In this document: piece by piece, positions 1 to 8,396 of the stretch
How positions within the stretch are numbered: position 1 is the first letter of the stretch
Layout: the number at the start of each line of letters is the position of its first letter
Assembly: GCF_003609605.1 (NCBI RefSeq)
Contig: NZ_MCHY01000008.1
Span: 310,001 to 374,000 of the forward strand
Direction of reading: 5' to 3'
Origin: Ammoniphilus oxalaticus
Lineage (GTDB): Bacteria; Bacillota; Bacilli; Aneurinibacillales; RAOX-1
Length of the DNA stretch: 64,000 nt
Program-made: the position numbers and the translations under genes
Notes under the pieces: generated by a model
Told to the model about the DNA's origin: nothing
The model's database searches: none
What the model saw: only the letters and a program-made list of their open reading frames with translations

Positions 1-1
1 G

Positions 2-562
2 GTCCCCGTTCCTAATAAGGATGGATTTTTAATCGTGTTAGACGCGGGTCACGGCGGATCACAACCTGGGGCAACTGGAGTGAGCGGGAACCCTGAGAAG
101 GATCTTACACTGTCTGTAACAAATTATTTAGCTGAAGAGTTGAAAGCATACAGTGAGTTTCAAGTGATTTTAACTAGACCTGGCGATACGACAGTGCAGC
201 TTGCAGAACGCGTTCAAATTGCGAATAATGCCCAAGCGGATGTCTTCGTATCTATTCATGGGAACTCTATAAAGGATAAGCCACAAGTGCAAGGGACCGA
301 AACGTATTACTATACTGCCCAAAGTAAAGCGTTTGCTAATGTTCTACACAAGCATCTAGTGAAGGCAACAGAGTTTCGGGATCGAGGCGTGAAGGTAGCT
401 GGGTTTGTCGTTATCAAACAAACGAAAATGCCGTCAGTCTTGTTAGAGTTAGGTTTTATGAGCAATGCGGCTGAAAACGCGCAAATGCAAGATCCAATTT
501 TCCAACAGCGGGTTGCAAAAGCGTTAGCTGAAGCTATTTACGAATACTATTCATCATTATAA
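2..562 (+). CDS. N-acetylmuramoyl-L-alanine amidase (Amidase_3), 5' truncated
   Basis: C-terminal catalytic part of a zinc amidase that cuts the bond between N-acetylmuramic acid and L-alanine in peptidoglycan. The frame is open to the left window edge, so the N-terminus, probably a signal or wall-binding region, lies outside. Visible family motifs are LDAGHGG (first zinc histidine), a second histidine in FVSIHGNS, and the catalytic glutamate in VLLELGFMSN. The domain from the AGHGG motif to the end is about 175 residues, normal for Amidase_3. It could be CwlD-like or a vegetative amidase; the missing N-terminus would decide. A GerM-type lipoprotein gene follows 16 bases later, suggesting a shared wall or germination role (inference). 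Confidence 0.9.
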   Translation, partial: VPVPNKDGFLIVLDAGHGGSQPGATGVSGNPEKDLTLSVTNYLAEELKAYSEFQVILTRPGDTTVQLAERVQIANNAQADVFVSIHGNSIKDKPQVQGTETYYYTAQSKAFANVLHKHLVKATEFRDRGVKVAGFVVIKQTKMPSVLLELGFMSNAAENAQMQDPIFQQRVAKALAEAIYEYYSSL

Positions 563-578
563 TTGAGGTGATTGAGCA

Positions 579-1109
579 ATGTCCCGTCGCTACCTAGCGC
601 TAGTTTGTAGCTTACTCCTGTTGCTTGCGAGCGGATGCTCTCAACAATCGAGTGCGCCGTTGCCGAACGATGAGGAGCATGTAAATAAGGGAGCTGAAGT
701 TGAAACTGAGCAGCAACAGATGGATATTCAGCTATTTTACGCGGATGATCAAATCTTAGGGTTACAAGAAACAACGGCGGAGATCAAGTTTGAAGATGAT
801 GTAGATAAATATAAACAAGCATTTTTGGGTTTGACAACATCATCTGATGATACATTGATTCCAATTTGGGAAAAAGAAGCGTTAGAAAAAGTAAGTTTTG
901 AGGCTGGAACACTAAACTTCCAATTTAAAGAACCAAGCGAACAGCATGGAAGCAGCGTTGAAAGTTTACAGATCGAATCACTGTTAAAAACGATGTTTCA
1001 ATTTCCAGAAGTAGAGGAAATTTCAATTAACAATCTTGATCAAGAAACATACAGTGGACAGATTGATATATCTGAGCCCTTTACGCGTGAAACATTAGCA
1101 GACCAATAG
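579..1109 (+). CDS. gerM: GerM-type (GerMN domain) lipoprotein
   Basis: Lipoprotein of 176 residues. A hydrophobic signal of about 18 residues ends in the lipobox LLASGC, so it should be lipidated and held on the outer face of the membrane. The mature part, about residues 50-170, has the GerMN layout: a strand with FYADD, then the ESLLKTMFQFP segment, then an INNL segment. In Bacillus, GerM takes part in sporulation and germination. The ATG is preceded by GAGGTGAT at 8 bases. The protein has one GerMN domain and is about half the length of B. subtilis GerM, which carries two, so it may be a relative rather than the strict orthologue. The stop codon lies inside the terminator hairpin. Confidence 0.75.
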   Translation: MSRRYLALVCSLLLLLASGCSQQSSAPLPNDEEHVNKGAEVETEQQQMDIQLFYADDQILGLQETTAEIKFEDDVDKYKQAFLGLTTSSDDTLIPIWEKEALEKVSFEAGTLNFQFKEPSEQHGSSVESLQIESLLKTMFQFPEVEEISINNLDQETYSGQIDISEPFTRETLADQ

Positions 1110-1123
1110 GTCTGCTTTTTTTT
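1097..1123 (+). terminator. Rho-independent terminator after gerM-like gene
   Basis: Perfect 8-bp stem AGCAGACC / GGTCTGCT with a 4-base loop followed by a run of T. It closes the amidase-gerM unit before the transporter promoter. Confidence 0.9.
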
Positions 1124-1152
1124 CGCCCTTTTTCTACAAAAGAATTCACTTA

Positions 1153-1180
1153 TTGACATTTAAATTAAATCTTATATGAT
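1153..1180 (+). promoter_or_regulatory. SigA-type promoter for the Phn-like transporter operon
   Basis: TTGACA at 1153-1158 and TATGAT at 1175-1180 with a 16-base spacer. Transcription would start near 1187, after the upstream in-frame ATG at 1183. That excludes 1183 as the start codon and supports the ATG at 1219. Confidence 0.75.
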
Positions 1181-1218
1181 AAATGAGAAAATTCAATAGG
1201 TTAAGGAGTGGCTATGGT

Positions 1219-2112
1219 ATGAAGAAGCACCGTAAAGTAGCAGTCTTTATCGCGCTAATTATGTCATTGTTGTTGGTAGCGTGTGGGAACAACGATGACC
1301 AAGGTAAAGCGGAAGGGAGAACGGAATCGTTGACAATAGGCATAATTCCAACAATGAGCGAAGGCAATATGAAAGTCGCTATGGATAAATTGGAAAAGCA
1401 TCTGCAAGACGAGGTTGGTATTCCTGTAGAATTAGATACTTATTCAGATTATAACGGTGTCGTGGAAGCAATGAATTTTGGAGATGTGAATTTGGCTTAT
1501 CTTGGACCGTTAACCTATGTTATTGCGCATCATGAAAGTGGAGCGGAAGCGATTATGACTCAGTTGATTAAAGGTGAGCCGTATTATTACGCTTATTTTA
1601 TCGCTCACAAGGATTCGCCTTACGATACATTAGATGATTTGCTGGAAAATAAAGAAGAAGTTACGATCGCTTTTGGAGATCCAAGTTCTACTTCTGGATC
1701 ACTTATTCCTGGTATGGAATTGAAAGAACGCGGTGTATACCGAAGCGAGCATGATTATGATTTTAAGAACGTGACCTTTACGGGTGGACATGATGCGACC
1801 TCCCTAGCAGTCCAAAATAAAGGAGTCGATGCTGGTGGGGTTGACAGCGCCATTTTCGACATGTTGGTTGAAACTGGAAAAATAGATGGAGACCAACTAA
1901 AAGTGATCTGGCAATCGGAAAAGCTATTTCAATATCCATGGGCTGTAAAGGATGTAGATCAAGAGACAATTACAAAGATTCAAGATGCGTTTTTAAAGAT
2001 AGAGGATCAAGATATTTTAGATGCGTTTGGAGCAACAGGTTTTACAAAAGCTTCGAATGCCGATTATGAAGCAATTAAGCAAGCAGCTGAGCATGATGGA
2101 CGCTTAAAGTAG
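1219..2112 (+). CDS. phnD: Phosphate/phosphite/phosphonate ABC transporter substrate-binding lipoprotein (PhnD family)
   Basis: Extracytoplasmic binding protein of 297 residues. A signal with lipobox LLVAC precedes the PhnD-like fold: LTIGIIPT near the N-terminus, VNLAYLGPLTYV and GGVDSAIFDML. The start at 1219 is set by AAGGAG at 1203-1208 and by the promoter position. It is the first gene of a binding protein-permease-ATPase-LysR unit, 10 bases before the permease. The family binds phosphonates, phosphite or related oxyanions; no C-P lyase, phosphonatase or phosphite dehydrogenase gene lies nearby, so the substrate is not known from this window. Confidence 0.85.
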   Translation: MKKHRKVAVFIALIMSLLLVACGNNDDQGKAEGRTESLTIGIIPTMSEGNMKVAMDKLEKHLQDEVGIPVELDTYSDYNGVVEAMNFGDVNLAYLGPLTYVIAHHESGAEAIMTQLIKGEPYYYAYFIAHKDSPYDTLDDLLENKEEVTIAFGDPSSTSGSLIPGMELKERGVYRSEHDYDFKNVTFTGGHDATSLAVQNKGVDAGGVDSAIFDMLVETGKIDGDQLKVIWQSEKLFQYPWAVKDVDQETITKIQDAFLKIEDQDILDAFGATGFTKASNADYEAIKQAAEHDGRLK

Positions 2113-2122
2113 GTGGTTTGAT

Positions 2123-2878
2123 TTGAATAGAGGAATAAAGTGGTCGCTGACATTCATGTCAGCGATTCTAATTATATGGAGTGGATACAGTACGGAGTTT
2201 GATTTTAGTAAATTTCTTAGACTAGGTAAAAGTGTAGAGTTTGTGTGGAATAAATGGCTCCCAATAGACTGGTCCATTTTCCCTGTGGCGCTTAAATCTG
2301 CAATAATCACACTGCAAATTGCTATTTTGGGAACATTTATTGGAATGTTGATTGCTCTTCCATTAAGTTTTTTAGCGGCATTTAATACAGCGCCAAGCGC
2401 TTATTTGTACCATCTTACAAGATCTATTTTAAATTTCCTTCGCTCCGTGCCGGAAATCGTACTTGGCCTCATTTTGGTTCCTTCATTAAGTCTAGGGCCC
2501 TTTCCAGCGGTCATGGCGATCGCGATTCACAATATTGGCGTGTTAGGAAAGCTGATTTCAGAACTAATTGAAGCGGCTGATACTGGACAGCAAGAAGCCG
2601 TAACATCGGTCGGAGCCAGCAAGTTATTTGTTATTTTATATGGAATTCTCCCTCAAATTATCCCCAATATCTTGTCGCAATATTTTTACCGTCTCGAGGT
2701 CGGTGTTCGGGCGTCGCTTATTCTTGGATTTATTGGCGGCGGTGGAATTGGAAATATGCTTTTCATTGATTTTAAAGTATTTAATTATCAAGCGGTCGCC
2801 TGTGAGGTGCTCGTCATCATGCTTCTCGTATTAATTGTAGATTACGTAGGTACATTGGTTAGGAAGAAGGTGATATAA
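2123..2878 (+). CDS. phnE: Phosphonate-type ABC transporter permease (PhnE family)
   Basis: Integral membrane subunit of 251 residues with about six hydrophobic segments. The BPD_transp_1 signature is visible as EAVTSVGASKLFVILYGILP, which contacts the ATPase. The start is TTG after a weak AGGTGG site. The last base region overlaps the following ATPase gene by one base (TAATG), which indicates translational coupling. Only one permease gene is present, so the transporter should work as a homodimer of this protein. Confidence 0.85.
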   Translation: MNRGIKWSLTFMSAILIIWSGYSTEFDFSKFLRLGKSVEFVWNKWLPIDWSIFPVALKSAIITLQIAILGTFIGMLIALPLSFLAAFNTAPSAYLYHLTRSILNFLRSVPEIVLGLILVPSLSLGPFPAVMAIAIHNIGVLGKLISELIEAADTGQQEAVTSVGASKLFVILYGILPQIIPNILSQYFYRLEVGVRASLILGFIGGGGIGNMLFIDFKVFNYQAVACEVLVIMLLVLIVDYVGTLVRKKVI

Positions 2879-3615
2879 TGTTACTACAGGTGGATCGATT
2901 GAAGAAGAAGTATGCGAAATCAACGAGTCCCGCGCTCAAAGATATTTCTTTTTCTGTCGCAGAAGGAGAGTTTATCGCAATTCTTGGCTTAAGTGGAGCG
3001 GGAAAATCTACGCTCATTCGTTGTATTAATCGGTTAATTACTCCGACTCAGGGAACAATTAGGTGGCTTGGAAAGGATATAACAATTGCTAGCGGTAAAG
3101 ATTTAACAATGTATCGCCGTTCAATCGGGATGATTTTTCAAACATTTAATTTAGTAGGCCGACTGAGTGTCTTAACGAATGTGCTGGTAGGAAGATTAGG
3201 GTATATGCCCGTGTGGCGCGCATTCCTTTTTCGATATAAAACGAGCGATATAAAAGCGGCGGAGCATGCATTAGAAAGAGTTGGGTTATTCCATGTTCGG
3301 GACAAGCGCGCCGATCAATTGAGTGGAGGTCAACAACAACGCGTAGCAATTGCTCGAGCATTAGTTCAGCAACCGATCCTAATGTTAGGCGATGAACCTG
3401 TGGCGAGCCTTGATCCAATGACTTCAAAAAGTATTATGGATATTTTACAAATGATTAACCGCAAAGATAAAATCACAATGATGGTTAATTTACACGATGT
3501 TGAGCTAGCAAAACAATACGCGACACGTGTACTAGGAATTTCCAGAGGAAAGATCGTGTTTGACGGTCCTCCTGAAAAATTAACGTATGAGGAGTTAAAT
3601 AACATATACTCCTGA
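2878..3615 (+). CDS. phnC: Phosphonate-type ABC transporter ATP-binding protein (PhnC family)
   Basis: ATPase of 245 residues that drives import. It shows Walker A LGLSGAGKST (about residues 36-45), the Q-loop region MIFQTFNLVGRLSV, the ABC signature LSGGQQQRVAIARA and Walker B ILMLGDEP followed by the H-loop in VNLHD. The long insertion after the Q-loop (GRLGYMPVWRAFLFRY) is typical of PhnC. The start codon overlaps the permease stop, and the LysR gene follows 14 bases downstream. Confidence 0.9.
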   Translation: MLLQVDRLKKKYAKSTSPALKDISFSVAEGEFIAILGLSGAGKSTLIRCINRLITPTQGTIRWLGKDITIASGKDLTMYRRSIGMIFQTFNLVGRLSVLTNVLVGRLGYMPVWRAFLFRYKTSDIKAAEHALERVGLFHVRDKRADQLSGGQQQRVAIARALVQQPILMLGDEPVASLDPMTSKSIMDILQMINRKDKITMMVNLHDVELAKQYATRVLGISRGKIVFDGPPEKLTYEELNNIYS

Positions 3616-3629
3616 CTGGAGGTGAAATA

Positions 3630-4514
3630 ATGAACCTAAATCAACTAAGGGCTTTAGTAAAAGTAGTTCAAACAGGAAGTTTTAAGGAAGCGGCAAGACA
3701 TCTTCAAGTTTCCCAGCCGGCGATCACACAGCGAATCCAAGCGTTGGAAGAATATATGAAGACCCGATTACTATCGAAAGATTCGGATGGTATTCAACTA
3801 ACAAGTCATGGCAGGACCCTTTATGAGCAGTCTTTAAAGATTCTTAAATTGTGGGACCAAGTGGAGGAAGAAATTTGGGGGGTAAAAGTGTCCGGTCGAA
3901 TTATTCTTGGCGCGAGCACAATTCCTTCGGAATATTTAGTTCCTCAAATCTTAAAATCTTTTAGGATGGTTTATTCAGATGTAAGACCTCAATTACGAAT
4001 TTCTGGTACATCAGAAGTATTGCGTTGGTTACGAGATCGAACGATTGATGTTGCGATTACGGGTGATCCGCTGTCAATGGAGGGAGTTAGTTCATTCGCT
4101 TTGGCGGAGGATCGTTTACAACTTATTGTCCCAACGGATTTTGCTACGCCCACCGCGCAGGGATGGATTGAAATGTTGTCTGAAGCCGATTGGATTATGA
4201 GGGAGCCTGAATCCGACACAAGGCGAACGACGGAAGGGTATTTAAAGAAAGAAGGAATCGACATTAAGGATTTAAAAATTACGGGACAGGTTGAAAGCGC
4301 GGAGGCCGTGATCGCATCGGTTGAAGCGGGACTTGGAATTTCTGCTGTTTCCTCACTGGCGGCGGCGAATGCGGAAAAGTTAGGTAGAATTAAAGTCATT
4401 GATATTCTTGATCCGCAGATTCAAAGGAAATTTTATTGTTCATACTTAGATGATCAGAAAAACCAATCGGTCATTGCAAGCTTCTTATCCTTCTTACAAA
4501 CGCAACGAATATAA
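3630..4514 (+). CDS. LysR-type transcriptional regulator
   Basis: Regulator of 294 residues with the N-terminal winged helix (LRALVKVVQTGSFKEAARHL, then QPAITQRIQALE) and a C-terminal periplasmic-binding-protein-like effector domain. It starts with ATG after GGAGGTGA and lies 14 bases after the ATPase gene in the same direction. It is therefore probably co-transcribed with the transporter, rather than divergent as is usual for LysR genes. It most likely senses the transported oxyanion or a sulfur or phosphorus metabolite and controls this operon or a catabolic gene elsewhere (inference). Confidence 0.85.
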   Translation: MNLNQLRALVKVVQTGSFKEAARHLQVSQPAITQRIQALEEYMKTRLLSKDSDGIQLTSHGRTLYEQSLKILKLWDQVEEEIWGVKVSGRIILGASTIPSEYLVPQILKSFRMVYSDVRPQLRISGTSEVLRWLRDRTIDVAITGDPLSMEGVSSFALAEDRLQLIVPTDFATPTAQGWIEMLSEADWIMREPESDTRRTTEGYLKKEGIDIKDLKITGQVESAEAVIASVEAGLGISAVSSLAAANAEKLGRIKVIDILDPQIQRKFYCSYLDDQKNQSVIASFLSFLQTQRI

Positions 4515-4538
4515 CGCATGAAGCGCAACAAACGCAAC

Positions 4539-4574
4539 AAAAATAGCGCCGATCAACGAGATCGCGCTATTTTT
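4539..4574. terminator. Bidirectional terminator between lysR and acyl-CoA ligase
   Basis: Arms AAAAATAGCGC-C-GATC and GATCGCGCTATTTTT pair over 15 bp with one bulged C and an AACGA loop. The A-run and T-run on both sides let it serve both converging genes. Confidence 0.85.
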
Positions 4575-4580
4575 ATTTTA

Positions 4581-6068
4581 TTATGTTAGTAGTCTTTTCA
4601 TGATTTTACCGCCAGCATTTTTAGGCAATGAGTCGGTAAATTCCACAATTCTTGGTAATTTGTAGTTGGCAAGTTTATCATAAAGAAAATCGATCAGTTC
4701 CTCTTTTTCTAATTGTTGATCTTCTTTTAGAACAATCACCGCTTTGACGATTTCTCCCCGGGTTCGGTCGGCCGAACCAATCACAGCGACTTCTAACACT
4801 TTGGGGTGGCTATAAATGACTTCTTCCACTTCTCGGGGATAGACATTTAAACCTCTTGTGATTATTAAGTCTTTTTTACGGTCTACGATAAATAGATATC
4901 CATCTTCATCTACATATCCGATATCCCCCGTGTACAACCAGCCATCGCGCAGTGTGTCGGCTGTTTCCTCAGGGTTTTCGTAATAGCCAATCATGATATT
5001 CGGACCTTTGACAACGATTTCACCGACTTCGTTTGACGGCAATTTTGTTCTGCTGTCATCAACGATACTGACTTCAATATCTTGCAAAGGTAAGCCGACT
5101 GAACCGAGTTTCTTGACGCCGCTAAGCGGGTTGAAACTAACGACTGGCGAGGCCTCGGTTAGACCATATCCCTCTAGTAACGGTATTTCAAATTGATCTA
5201 AAAATAGATTTAAGATTTCTCTTGGAAGCGGCGCGCCGCCAGAAACCATTATACGTACTGTTGATAACGAAAGAGGGCGTTTTTTAAGCGCTTGACTTAA
5301 AATGACGTACATCGCTGGCACGGCCGGCAATACGGTGATGCCTTGCTCGTTGATGCTGCGAAGCGCCTCTTTCGGATTAAATGTATCGTGAATGACGATG
5401 GAGCTCCCACTAAACAACGGAAGTAATACGCAAACGGTAAAGCCGAATGAATGAAACATCGGTAGCATGCATAAAAAAACATCATCCCCTGTTCCCTCAA
5501 GGGAGACATTGCAACTATGGGCATTTGCTAATAAATTATTGTGACTAAGCATAACGCCTTTCGGCTTGCCCATCGTTCCAGACGTATATAATAAGGCGCA
5601 GATAGAATTAGGATCTACCTCAGGTAAAGCGCCGATGGGATATGTATCAATTGTCTGAACCGTTTTATCATTGAATATAACAATGTCCTCCAAGTTCAAC
5701 TTGGCTTTCCACTGCTCTGCATCAATGCTTAATTTTTGAGCTATCTTTTCGTGAGCAAGTAGGATCTTTGCTCCTGAATTGGTTAAAATATATTGGGCTT
5801 CATCTGGCGTTAACATTAAATTTAAGGGAACAATGACTGCTCCGATCTTTGTTACGGCAAAATATGAATAAATAAAGAGCGGGCTATTATAACAACTTAA
5901 GGCAACACGATCGCCAGGTTTAACACCGATGGAGAGAAAATAACTGGCAAAGCGATTAATTTTTTCATCTAGCTCGCCATACGTGATCGCTTGGTCGCGA
6001 TCAATCAAAGCGATTTTATTTGGACCCGCGTTTTTAATATAAAAATTACCGAGATGTGTTGGCTGCAT
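4581..6068 (-). CDS. Acyl-CoA synthetase / long-chain fatty acid-CoA ligase (AMP-binding)
   Basis: Adenylate-forming enzyme of 495 residues that activates a carboxylic acid, probably a fatty acid, to its CoA ester via an acyl-AMP. Motifs in order are the P-loop-like YTSGTMGKPKGVMLSH, the GYGLTEASP motif, YTGDIGYVDEDGY, the hinge DRKKDLI and the C-terminal catalytic lysine in KNAGGKIMKR. The start was moved to an internal ATG (6068), because AAAGGGGG lies 6 bases before it; the longer frame to 6101 has no suitable site. It is monocistronic, convergent with lysR and divergent from pssA. The exact chain-length preference cannot be read. Confidence 0.88.
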   Translation of the reverse strand: MQPTHLGNFYIKNAGPNKIALIDRDQAITYGELDEKINRFASYFLSIGVKPGDRVALSCYNSPLFIYSYFAVTKIGAVIVPLNLMLTPDEAQYILTNSGAKILLAHEKIAQKLSIDAEQWKAKLNLEDIVIFNDKTVQTIDTYPIGALPEVDPNSICALLYTSGTMGKPKGVMLSHNNLLANAHSCNVSLEGTGDDVFLCMLPMFHSFGFTVCVLLPLFSGSSIVIHDTFNPKEALRSINEQGITVLPAVPAMYVILSQALKKRPLSLSTVRIMVSGGAPLPREILNLFLDQFEIPLLEGYGLTEASPVVSFNPLSGVKKLGSVGLPLQDIEVSIVDDSRTKLPSNEVGEIVVKGPNIMIGYYENPEETADTLRDGWLYTGDIGYVDEDGYLFIVDRKKDLIITRGLNVYPREVEEVIYSHPKVLEVAVIGSADRTRGEIVKAVIVLKEDQQLEKEELIDFLYDKLANYKLPRIVEFTDSLPKNAGGKIMKRLLT

Positions 6069-6260
6069 ATACATCCCCCTTTCTTGTTTCCATGTTATCA
6101 TACATGGCCGCTTTGTTATAATTAAAGAGCCTCTGCTTTGTAGGTCCTCCTTAGTTTACCCTAAAAGGGATAACATTTTAACCTTGAGAGAAAAATACAT
6201 GTACAGCGGCAACTGGATTACGCATATGATCTCGCCGTTTATTCAGGTAGGAGGAATGTA

Positions 6261-6752
6261 GTGTTATCCTATATTGTAAGATCAATTCCAAATTTGTTCA
6301 CGCTAGGTAATTTGATGTCCGGAGTTTTCTCAATCACATTTGCAATGAATGGTTTCTATAAAATAGCAAGTTTACTTATTTTTTTATCGGCATTTTTAGA
6401 TTTATTCGATGGACGGTTAGCTAGAAAATTAAAAGTAACAAACCAGGTTGGCGTAGAATTGGATTCATTGGCGGATGTGGTCAGTTTTGGCGTAGCCCCA
6501 GCCATCCTTTTTCACACAATGGCTGAGCCTGGTTTTTTGACGAACCTTGCTTTCGTCATGTACCCTACAATGGGGGCATTACGGTTGGCTCGATTCAACG
6601 TAAAGCCGACGGTCGGTTATTTTGTCGGAGTCCCGATTACCTTTGCGGGGCTAACAATGAGTCTGATGATGTTATTTTCATTTTCCAATGGATTGATCCC
6701 AATTTTATTAGCCTTGTTGATGGTAAGTCCGTTTAGAGTGATGAAGTTTTAA
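6261..6752 (+). CDS. pssA: CDP-diacylglycerol-serine O-phosphatidyltransferase
   Basis: Membrane enzyme of 163 residues making phosphatidylserine from CDP-diacylglycerol and L-serine, the first step to phosphatidylethanolamine. The CDP-alcohol phosphotransferase motif D-x2-DG-x2-AR-x8-G-x3-D-x3-D is complete (from FLDLFDGRLAR to DSLAD). There are about five membrane segments. The start is GTG after GGAGG. The length is close to the Bacillus enzyme (about 177). No psd gene follows, so the decarboxylase must be elsewhere. Confidence 0.9.
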   Translation: MLSYIVRSIPNLFTLGNLMSGVFSITFAMNGFYKIASLLIFLSAFLDLFDGRLARKLKVTNQVGVELDSLADVVSFGVAPAILFHTMAEPGFLTNLAFVMYPTMGALRLARFNVKPTVGYFVGVPITFAGLTMSLMMLFSFSNGLIPILLALLMVSPFRVMKF

Positions 6753-6778
6753 GAAAATAAATTTTAAAAGGGGAGAGT

Positions 6779-7021
6779 ATGATGGGTTGCATGATGGACC
6801 ATCCACTTAGTGATGTGAAGCAAAAATTAGAAGCCGTCCAGGAGAAATTAGAAAAAAGTTTAGTTGAGCGACTGGCGCATAGTTTTGAAACAACGAGCTG
6901 GGAACAGGGTTCCTTAAATGAAATGTTCCATGCGTTGAAAAAGCTTGAGAAAAATAGATCCGAAAGTGAACAGAAGCAAGTGATCGAAGGCATTCAGTCG
7001 ATCTTAACGAATCAGTCATAA
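6779..7021 (+). CDS. Small hypothetical helical protein
   Basis: Protein of 80 residues, not recognised. It is predicted to be almost all helix, with heptad-like charged segments (VKQKLEAVQEKLEKSL, ALKKLEKN). It starts at an ATG pair after AAAAGGGGAGAG; the second ATG at 6782 has better spacing. It lies 26 bases after pssA and is probably co-transcribed. Confidence 0.55.
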   Translation: MMGCMMDHPLSDVKQKLEAVQEKLEKSLVERLAHSFETTSWEQGSLNEMFHALKKLEKNRSESEQKQVIEGIQSILTNQS

Positions 7022-7135
7022 CGAAACGGAAAGCAGTATACAAATAAAAGTACCCAGGTTATTTAAATTGTTTGCATAAAAAACGTTAATTGTCACAAAA
7101 TGTTAAGAGACAGCTTTGAAAGGCAGGTTTTGCAA

Positions 7136-7345
7136 ATGGGGCGAATATCGGTTCTCTCCATGAAAAGGAAGATAGACCTAAAAGGCGAGTACTTCGATGT
7201 GATGATTAACTTGGACGGTCAAATTACAAGATGTTTTTTGAGGTCAGAGTTGGGCAGGCATGAACTGCTCAAGAAACTCTATGACGTAGGAACGATAGAA
7301 GATCTATACGCAATAGACGATAAAGCGATTTTGTATACCGCATAG
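7136..7345 (+). CDS. Small hypothetical protein
   Basis: Protein of 69 residues, not recognised. It reads as a small alpha/beta protein: basic N-terminus (MKRKIDLKGE), a strand-like FDVMINL segment, a helix and a C-terminal strand. The ATG at 7136 follows AAAGGCAGG at 9 bases, whereas an upstream in-frame ATG at 7100 has no binding site. A good terminator follows, which supports it being a real transcription unit. Confidence 0.5.
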   Translation: MGRISVLSMKRKIDLKGEYFDVMINLDGQITRCFLRSELGRHELLKKLYDVGTIEDLYAIDDKAILYTA

Positions 7346-7361
7346 ACGATCATCCATTTGG

Positions 7362-7390
7362 GAGCCCTTCAAATAGGGGCTCTCTTTTTT
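7362..7390 (+). terminator. Rho-independent terminator
   Basis: Stem GAGCCC / GGGCTC with a short loop followed by a T-run, placed between the small gene and uppP. Confidence 0.8.
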
Positions 7391-7466
7391 GGTTATATTC
7401 AGTCCAAGCCTCTCATAGACCATGTATATGGACAAAAACAAGCATAGTTAGGTTGGGAGGACAAAG

Positions 7467-8252
7467 ATGGACGAAATCATGAAGTCGCTCATTCTTGGAA
7501 TTATTCAAGGTTTTACGGAATTTCTTCCGATCAGTAGCACTGGACACCTTGTGTTAGGCAGAAAGTATTTAGGGTTAACAGAAGCCGGGTTATTTTTAGA
7601 CACAATGTTACATTTTGGAACATTAATTGCCGTGCTTGCTGTGTTTTGGGATGATGTCATCGCCCTTATAAAAAGACCGTTTAGTCGTTTGGGTTTGCTG
7701 ATTATTGTGGGCACGATTCCTACTGCAATCATTGGATTAGCATTCGAGGATTTCTTTGAGGAGATATCAAAAACAGGTTCGACAATTGGTGTTGAATTTT
7801 TAGTTACGGGGATCATCTTATGGTATGCCGATCTATGGAAACGTAAAGGCAACAAGGGAATCGAACAGATTACTTTTAAAGATGCTTTGTTCATTGGAAC
7901 TTTGCAAGGAGCGGCCATATTACCAGCGATTTCCCGTTCAGGGTTAACGATTGCCGGCTCGTTGTTTCGCGGAATTGATAAGCAAGTCGCGGCCCGATTT
8001 TCCTTTTTATTGTCGTTGCCTGCTATTTTAGGAGCGTGCGCGCTCCAAGGGCGGAAGGTGATGAGTGTACAGGCCGAGTTAGTCGGTTTACCCGCATTAC
8101 TAATTGGAACTTTTGCCGCCGCAATTTGTGGATACATCGCTGTGAAATGGATGCTTAAAATATTAAACAAAGGCTCGCTAAAGATCTTTGCTGTGTATGT
8201 ATTTATACTCGGTGGAATTGTGTTGGGCTTACAAATGTTCGGTTTGTGGTAA
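7467..8252 (+). CDS. uppP: Undecaprenyl-diphosphate phosphatase (BacA/UppP)
   Basis: Membrane phosphatase of 261 residues that converts undecaprenyl diphosphate to the monophosphate, recycling the lipid carrier used by MraY and MurG, and giving bacitracin tolerance. Both family motifs are visible: QGFTEFLPISSTGHL near residue 15 and PAISRSGLT in the second half. About eight hydrophobic segments. ATG with GGGAGG upstream. It is transcribed alone and has normal family length. Confidence 0.93.
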   Translation: MDEIMKSLILGIIQGFTEFLPISSTGHLVLGRKYLGLTEAGLFLDTMLHFGTLIAVLAVFWDDVIALIKRPFSRLGLLIIVGTIPTAIIGLAFEDFFEEISKTGSTIGVEFLVTGIILWYADLWKRKGNKGIEQITFKDALFIGTLQGAAILPAISRSGLTIAGSLFRGIDKQVAARFSFLLSLPAILGACALQGRKVMSVQAELVGLPALLIGTFAAAICGYIAVKWMLKILNKGSLKIFAVYVFILGGIVLGLQMFGLW

Positions 8253-8396
8253 TTTGTCGAATTGTCAAGTTAAGTCACAATATGTAAAAAGATCTTTGCG
8301 AAGGATCTATGGAAATCTTAATAGCGGATAGGTAAAATCATTAGTGATGAAAATGGATATCGTTTTTGTTACCGAAGATTCATAAGGAGGCTATCA

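Noticed and set aside
1183-1218. Upstream ATG start for the PhnD protein
   Set aside because: It lies at or before the expected transcription start and lacks a ribosome site; ATG 1219 fits both.
7505-8170. 221-residue open frame on the minus strand opposite uppP
   Set aside because: It mirrors the uppP reading frame, has no ribosome site and no recognisable domain; the plus-strand gene is certain.
8289-8308. Possible terminator AGATCTTTGCGAAGGATCT after uppP
   Set aside because: Short imperfect stem without a following T-run; too weak to call.
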